Shown here: in pieces, positions 60,173 to 64,000 of the stretch
Layout of the letters: the number at the start of each line of letters is the position of its first letter
Position numbering within the stretch: the first letter of the stretch is position 1
Source of the DNA: an uncultured Candidatus Melainabacteria bacterium
GTDB taxonomy: Bacteria > Cyanobacteriota > Vampirovibrionia > Gastranaerophilales > Gastranaerophilaceae
Length of the DNA stretch: 64,000 nt
Direction: 5' to 3'
NCBI GenBank assembly: GCA_934726055.1
Contig: CAKVCZ010000009.1
Location: 43,343-107,342, forward strand
Program-made: the position numbers and the translations under genes
Notes under the pieces: generated by a model
What the model was told of the DNA's origin: nothing
Databases searched by the model: none
Seen by the model: the letters and a program-made list of their open reading frames with translations, nothing else

Positions 60173-61579
60173 ATGAAGAAATTTTTATTTACAATTTTTA
60201 CACTGTTAATTATCCAAAACACCTCTATTGCTTTAGATATAGTTTATCCAACAAAAGAATATTCTAAGATAAATTCATCATCAAGCTTTTTTGTCGGTTC
60301 TGTTAATAAAGGTGATAAATTATATTTAAACAACAAGGAAATAACTGTTCACAGAACAGGTGCATTTGCTCAACCTGTTAATTTGAGTGTTGGCAAAAAT
60401 GAGTTTAGAATAGAAACAAATAATTGTGTAAAAAATTATGTAATAGAACGTCCTGTTTATAGCAAAACTGCTCCTGTAAAGTTACAAGAGTATAATGGAA
60501 TAAAAACAGTAGAAGTTACCCGCAATGGGGCTCCAATCAGAACAACATCAATTCAAAGCGGAATTAATAGAATTTCTCACTTTCCTAAAGGTATGAAATT
60601 GCAAGCAGTTGCAGAATTTGGTGATATGTATAAAATTGAACTTTCTCCAATTGAAAAAGCTTGGATTGCAAAATCGGATGTGAAAGTTAAAACTGATTAT
60701 ATAGAAAAAACTTTTTTGTATGATTATAGAAAACGAGAAACGAAAGATAAATTTATTTATGAATTTGCACTTTCTAAAAGAACTCCGTACTCTATAACCG
60801 AAGGAAAAGAAATGATTTTAAAGATTTATAATGTCAGTGCAAATGATAATGATACAGCTGTATTTAAGTTTAAATTAAACCAAAGACTTATGGGTTATGA
60901 TTTAAAATATAAAGGTGATACATTAGTTCTTTCCATAAAAAAAGAACCTAAATTAGACAAAAAACTTCCGCTTAAAAACGTTAAAATAGTGGTTGATGCA
61001 GGACATGGCGGCAGGGAACTGGGTGCAATCGGGTGCTGCCGTAATTATGAAAAGGATTTTAACCTATCAATTGCAAGATATTTAGAATTTTATCTGAAAG
61101 AGATGGGTGCAAATGTATATATGACTAGAAATTCTGATAGATTTGTATCTTTAAATGATAGAGTTAAATATACAAATGATAAAGATGCTCAAATTTTTAT
61201 AAGCATTCATGCAAATTCGCTCCCAGATTCATCAAATCCGCAAAAACACAGAGGTTCAAGTGTCTATTATTACTATGATGAAGCCAGACCATTATCTGAA
61301 GCAATTATAAATGCCTTATCTAAAGAAATGAACATTAATATAGAAGGAATAAATCAAGCGAGTTTTGCAGTTGTTAGAAATACTTCTGCTGTAAGTATTT
61401 TGGTGGAAACTGCATACGTAATAAATCCTGATGATAACGAGTTGCTAATGACTGATAACTTTAGAAAAAAATATGCAAAAGTTCTTGCTGATGGAATAAA
61501 AAATTACGTTTGGCAAACAAAATCAGACAAATTGTCTTGGTTAAAAAATAATAAAATAAAATTCTCAAAAGTTTCATGA
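60173..61579 (+). CDS. Second N-acetylmuramoyl-L-alanine amidase (Amidase_3)
   Basis: 468 aa. Signal peptide 1-20 (MKKFLFTIFTLLIIQNTSIA). The N-terminal 260 residues are beta-rich with no AMIN motif I can see; a short SH3-like section may lie at about 120-180. The Amidase_3 domain starts near residue 265: VVDAGHGG, YEKDFNLS and FISIHAN give the zinc ligands, and the catalytic Glu lies in LVETAYVINPDDN, where most relatives have VExGFxSN. Likely an exported wall hydrolase complementary to the AMIN amidase. Confidence 0.87.
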   Translation: MKKFLFTIFTLLIIQNTSIALDIVYPTKEYSKINSSSSFFVGSVNKGDKLYLNNKEITVHRTGAFAQPVNLSVGKNEFRIETNNCVKNYVIERPVYSKTAPVKLQEYNGIKTVEVTRNGAPIRTTSIQSGINRISHFPKGMKLQAVAEFGDMYKIELSPIEKAWIAKSDVKVKTDYIEKTFLYDYRKRETKDKFIYEFALSKRTPYSITEGKEMILKIYNVSANDNDTAVFKFKLNQRLMGYDLKYKGDTLVLSIKKEPKLDKKLPLKNVKIVVDAGHGGRELGAIGCCRNYEKDFNLSIARYLEFYLKEMGANVYMTRNSDRFVSLNDRVKYTNDKDAQIFISIHANSLPDSSNPQKHRGSSVYYYYDEARPLSEAIINALSKEMNINIEGINQASFAVVRNTSAVSILVETAYVINPDDNELLMTDNFRKKYAKVLADGIKNYVWQTKSDKLSWLKNNKIKFSKVS

Positions 61580-61600
61580 TTGTATAAATTAGGACAATAA

Positions 61601-61633
61601 AAAAGCGAAAGTCTATTAAAACTTTCGCCTTTT
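61601..61633. terminator. Two-way terminator between amidase and pgk
   Basis: GCGAAAGT (61605-61612) and ACTTTCGC (61621-61628) are flanked by A and T runs on both sides, so it can act for both convergent genes. Confidence 0.8.
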
Positions 61634-61653
61634 TGTATATTTAATTCTTATAA

Positions 61654-62868
61654 TTAAACTTCATCTAATGCAGCAACACCTGGTAGAACTTTACCTTCAA
61701 TAAATTCCAAAGAAGCTCCGCCACCTGTTGAAACGTGAGTAAAATCTTCAGCTTTACAGAATTTTTTAGCTGCTGAAACTGAATCTCCACCACCGATAAC
61801 AGAAGTTGCACCATTTTTAGTTGCTTCTACAATTGCTTTAAGAATAGCCTTTGTACCTTCTGCAAATTTAGGATTTTCAAATGCACCAACAGGTCCGTTC
61901 ATAAGAATTGTTTTTGAAGATTTAACAACTTCTTCAAATGCTTTTTGAGATTCAGGGCCTGCATCAACACCTTCAAATCCGTCAGGAATATTTTTAATTT
62001 CAACAACTTTGTTTGTACCGTTTCCTGAAAAATCATCGGTAACTAAAACATCTGTTGCCATAACAAGCTTAACACCTTTATCTGCAGCTTTCTTTTCAAT
62101 AGCTTTTGCAACTTCTAATTGATCATCTTCACAAATTGAAGTACCGATTTTGCCGCCATTAGCTTTAACAAATGTGTAAGCCATACCGCCACCGATAATC
62201 AAATTATCAACTTTATCAATTAAATTTTCTAAAACACCAATTTTAGAAGAAACTTTAGCTCCACCTACAACAGCTGTAAATGGTCTTGTAGGGTTATCCA
62301 ATGCTTGAGATAAGCATCTGATTTCTTTTTCCATCAACAAACCTGAAACGGCAGGTTTAACTAATTTTGCAACTTTTGCAGTTGATGTATGGTTTCTGTG
62401 AGCCGCACCAAATGCATCATTTACATAGAAATCACCAAGTTTTGCAAGTTCTTGAGCAAAAGTCATATCGTCATCTTTTGCTTCTTCTGCTTTATAATAA
62501 CGGATATTTTCTAATAATGCTACTTGACCGTCTTTTAATGCTTCTAATTCCTTATCTGCACCTTCACCAACAGGTGATTTAACAAATAAAACATCTTGAC
62601 CTAAAACTTTAGACATGTATTTTGCAACCGGTTCAAGAGATAAATCTTCTAATTTTTGACCTTCTTTTAATTTTTGAGGTCTGCCCAAGTGTGCCATTAA
62701 AATAATCTTAGCACCTTTTTCTTGTAAAAACTTTACAGTAGGTAAAATAGCTTGAATTCTTGTATCGTCTGTAACATTTTTGTCTGCATCTAACGGAACA
62801 TTGATGTCAACACGAACTAAAGCTCTTTTGCCTTGAACATCACCTAAATCTTTAACTGATTTTTTCAT
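61654..62868 (-). CDS. pgk: Phosphoglycerate kinase
   Basis: Glycolytic ATP-producing step, cytosolic. 404 aa. Motifs: VRVDINVPLD near the start (about 18-27), MAHLGRP, NDAFGAAHRNH, VVGGAKVSSK, the hinge GPVGAFE and the nucleotide loop GGGDSVSAA. AAAGGAG precedes the ATG. gap and other glycolysis genes are not adjacent, so it appears to be a single-gene unit. Confidence 0.97.
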   Translation of the reverse strand: MKKSVKDLGDVQGKRALVRVDINVPLDADKNVTDDTRIQAILPTVKFLQEKGAKIILMAHLGRPQKLKEGQKLEDLSLEPVAKYMSKVLGQDVLFVKSPVGEGADKELEALKDGQVALLENIRYYKAEEAKDDDMTFAQELAKLGDFYVNDAFGAAHRNHTSTAKVAKLVKPAVSGLLMEKEIRCLSQALDNPTRPFTAVVGGAKVSSKIGVLENLIDKVDNLIIGGGMAYTFVKANGGKIGTSICEDDQLEVAKAIEKKAADKGVKLVMATDVLVTDDFSGNGTNKVVEIKNIPDGFEGVDAGPESQKAFEEVVKSSKTILMNGPVGAFENPKFAEGTKAILKAIVEATKNGATSVIGGGDSVSAAKKFCKAEDFTHVSTGGGASLEFIEGKVLPGVAALDEV

Positions 62869-63053
62869 TTTTTAATCTCCTTTTATATGTGCGAAAAAAT
62901 TATATTCTTCAAACAATTCTATTTTAATCGATACAAAATTTTAAGTAAAGTATTAAAAAATTTTTCACTAAACTCATGGAATATTGTACAAAAATAATAT
63001 TTAAAGTACAATATTTGTGGGAAATAAATAAATAGCATGGATACAGTTAGATT

Positions 63054-63884
63054 ATGGATGATTTACTAACCGGATATAATTTTTATTCAAGCGGTCGTGA
63101 TATGGAAATGATTACAAAAATTGTCGATACGCTAAAAAAAATTCTTGAATTTGATAAAAAACAACCTCAACCTTTATTTTTAAGGACAACAGATAATTTT
63201 ATTATGAATATCGCACGTAAGGTTGTTGAAGAAAAGAAAAAGACTTTTTTAATTGCAATTACAGGCGAAAGTGCATCCGGAAAAACAGTTTTTGTAGATA
63301 ATACAACTAAAGCATGCTTAAAAGACCACGATAAAAAAGGTATATATACTGTAATCCGTCAAGACGATTATTATAAAGATACTTCTAAAGAGCTTGAAGA
63401 AGCAGGAAGCTATGAAGAATTATTCAAAACAGGTTTTAGTTTTGATACGCCTGATGCTATAAATTTGCAACTTATGCGAGAACATTTGTTAGCATTAAAA
63501 AATGGTAAAAATGTTCAATCTCCTCAATATGACTTTGTAACTTGTAAATCAACTCCTGATGGAGAATTAAAAGAACCGGCAAAAATTATTTTAACTGAAG
63601 GCTTGTATGTGCTAAATGAACAAGTCAGAGATATTATGGATGTAAAAGTGTATGTCTTTACTCCGTTAGAAGTTATAAAAGAAAGATGGTATAAGCGTGC
63701 AGCTACTCGTGGAAAAACAGGTGAAGCCGCAGATTTACAATTTAAAGATGTAAATGCAACAGCTCAACAATATATAAGACCAACTTATCCAATTGCAGAC
63801 GTAATTATTAACGGACTTGTATCACAAGAGTATATTGTTGAAATTACAGATATGATTTTCGATTCAATTAGAGCTTTATTTTAA
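63054..63884 (+). CDS. Uridine kinase / phosphoribulokinase-like P-loop kinase
   Basis: 276 aa. P-loop AITGESASGKTVF (about 71-83), VIRQDDYYKD with the catalytic Asp, and LTEGLYVL match the uridine kinase/PRK family. The N-terminal 65 residues are an extra helical segment. The substrate may be uridine or another nucleoside or pentose. No clear ribosome site; TACAGT six bases before the ATG at 63054 may be a weak leaderless -10. Confidence 0.8.
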   Translation: MDDLLTGYNFYSSGRDMEMITKIVDTLKKILEFDKKQPQPLFLRTTDNFIMNIARKVVEEKKKTFLIAITGESASGKTVFVDNTTKACLKDHDKKGIYTVIRQDDYYKDTSKELEEAGSYEELFKTGFSFDTPDAINLQLMREHLLALKNGKNVQSPQYDFVTCKSTPDGELKEPAKIILTEGLYVLNEQVRDIMDVKVYVFTPLEVIKERWYKRAATRGKTGEAADLQFKDVNATAQQYIRPTYPIADVIINGLVSQEYIVEITDMIFDSIRALF

Positions 63885-63931
63885 TAGACTAAAAAAACCG
63901 AATTAGTTTATATTATAATATAACAAAATAA

Positions 63932-63960
63932 AAAACCTTACTTAAATCAAGCAAGGTCTT
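63932..63960 (+). terminator. Possible terminator after the kinase gene
   Basis: ACCTTACTT pairs with AAGCAAGGT with one mismatch and a short T run follows. The last 40 bases of the window hold nothing else I can support. Confidence 0.4.
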
Positions 63961-64000
63961 TGTATCAAGTTTTTGTATATCAAGTTATAAAATTATCTTA

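Noticed and set aside
1..64000. CRISPR arrays, insertion sequences, rRNA genes, prophage
   Set aside because: No regularly spaced repeats, transposase motifs, rRNA stretches or phage structural modules were found on either strand.

Overview
The window is a 64 kb piece of a low-GC bacterial chromosome with short intergenic gaps. No gene in it looks like phage, transposon or plasmid cargo. The best taxonomic guess is a non-photosynthetic relative of Cyanobacteria (Gastranaerophilales/Melainabacteria type). This is inferred from an efp-accB-accC string as in cyanobacteria, an AMIN-like plus Amidase_3 cell-wall amidase, an exported SLH-domain protein, a FliA/WhiG-type sigma factor, and many secreted or structural-looking proteins that match no family I recognise. 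No rRNA or marker-gene alignment was possible, so the lineage is not proven.

Layout. 1-649 (minus): start of an SLH-domain surface protein. 901-6792 (plus): pyrH-frr-cdsA-rnc-rpe-rsgA-polyprenyl synthase-divergent PAP2, tightly packed with many overlaps. 6889-10349: efp, accB, accC and a TPR protein. 10356-18348: an AAA/DUF4143 ATPase with a repeat-rich promoter, an exported YD-like protein, a sigma factor, a glutaredoxin, an M49-like zinc peptidase, two genes under 60 codons and several orphan proteins. 18437-22606 (plus): AMIN-type amidase, murI (no ordinary start codon), xer recombinase, rsmD. 22707-31404: orphan proteins, a HAD hydrolase, a GT39-like membrane glycosyltransferase, a nested RHH/NifX-like gene, a redox-cysteine protein, a lipase beside a small membrane protein within a 62-bp direct repeat, tRNA-Gln and a flavoprotein. 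31645-36014: YifB/ComM and a GH35 beta-galactosidase unit. 36085-43216 (plus): murF-mraY-murD-ftsW-murG-folC. 43217-50081: coiled-coil orphan, pxpA, yvcK, a membrane protein, an N/Q/H-rich protein and a GNAT enzyme. 50093-53292 (minus): mnmE-ribE-ribBA. 53410-64000: orphan protein, DegT aminotransferase, proS-hinT-two speE paralogues, HAD phosphatase, second amidase, pgk and a uridine-kinase-like protein.

How the genes work together. Peptidoglycan synthesis (murI, murF, mraY, murD, ftsW, murG), its remodelling (two amidases), lipid precursors (acc genes, cdsA, polyprenyl synthase) and translation (frr, efp, rsgA, rsmD, mnmE, proS, tRNA-Gln) dominate. Riboflavin, folate and polyamine steps are also present.

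The strongest unusual signal is regulatory. About eleven transcription-unit-leading genes have a -10 box ending exactly 6-7 bases before the ATG and no usable Shine-Dalgarno, which predicts leaderless mRNAs. Internal or other leading genes have a good AGGAG. Other notable signals are a catalytically altered spermidine-synthase paralogue in tandem with an intact one, an RNase III with Cys in place of a metal-binding Asp, a lipase/membrane-protein cassette flanked by a 62-bp repeat, and inverted repeats in front of pyrH and the DUF4143 ATPase.
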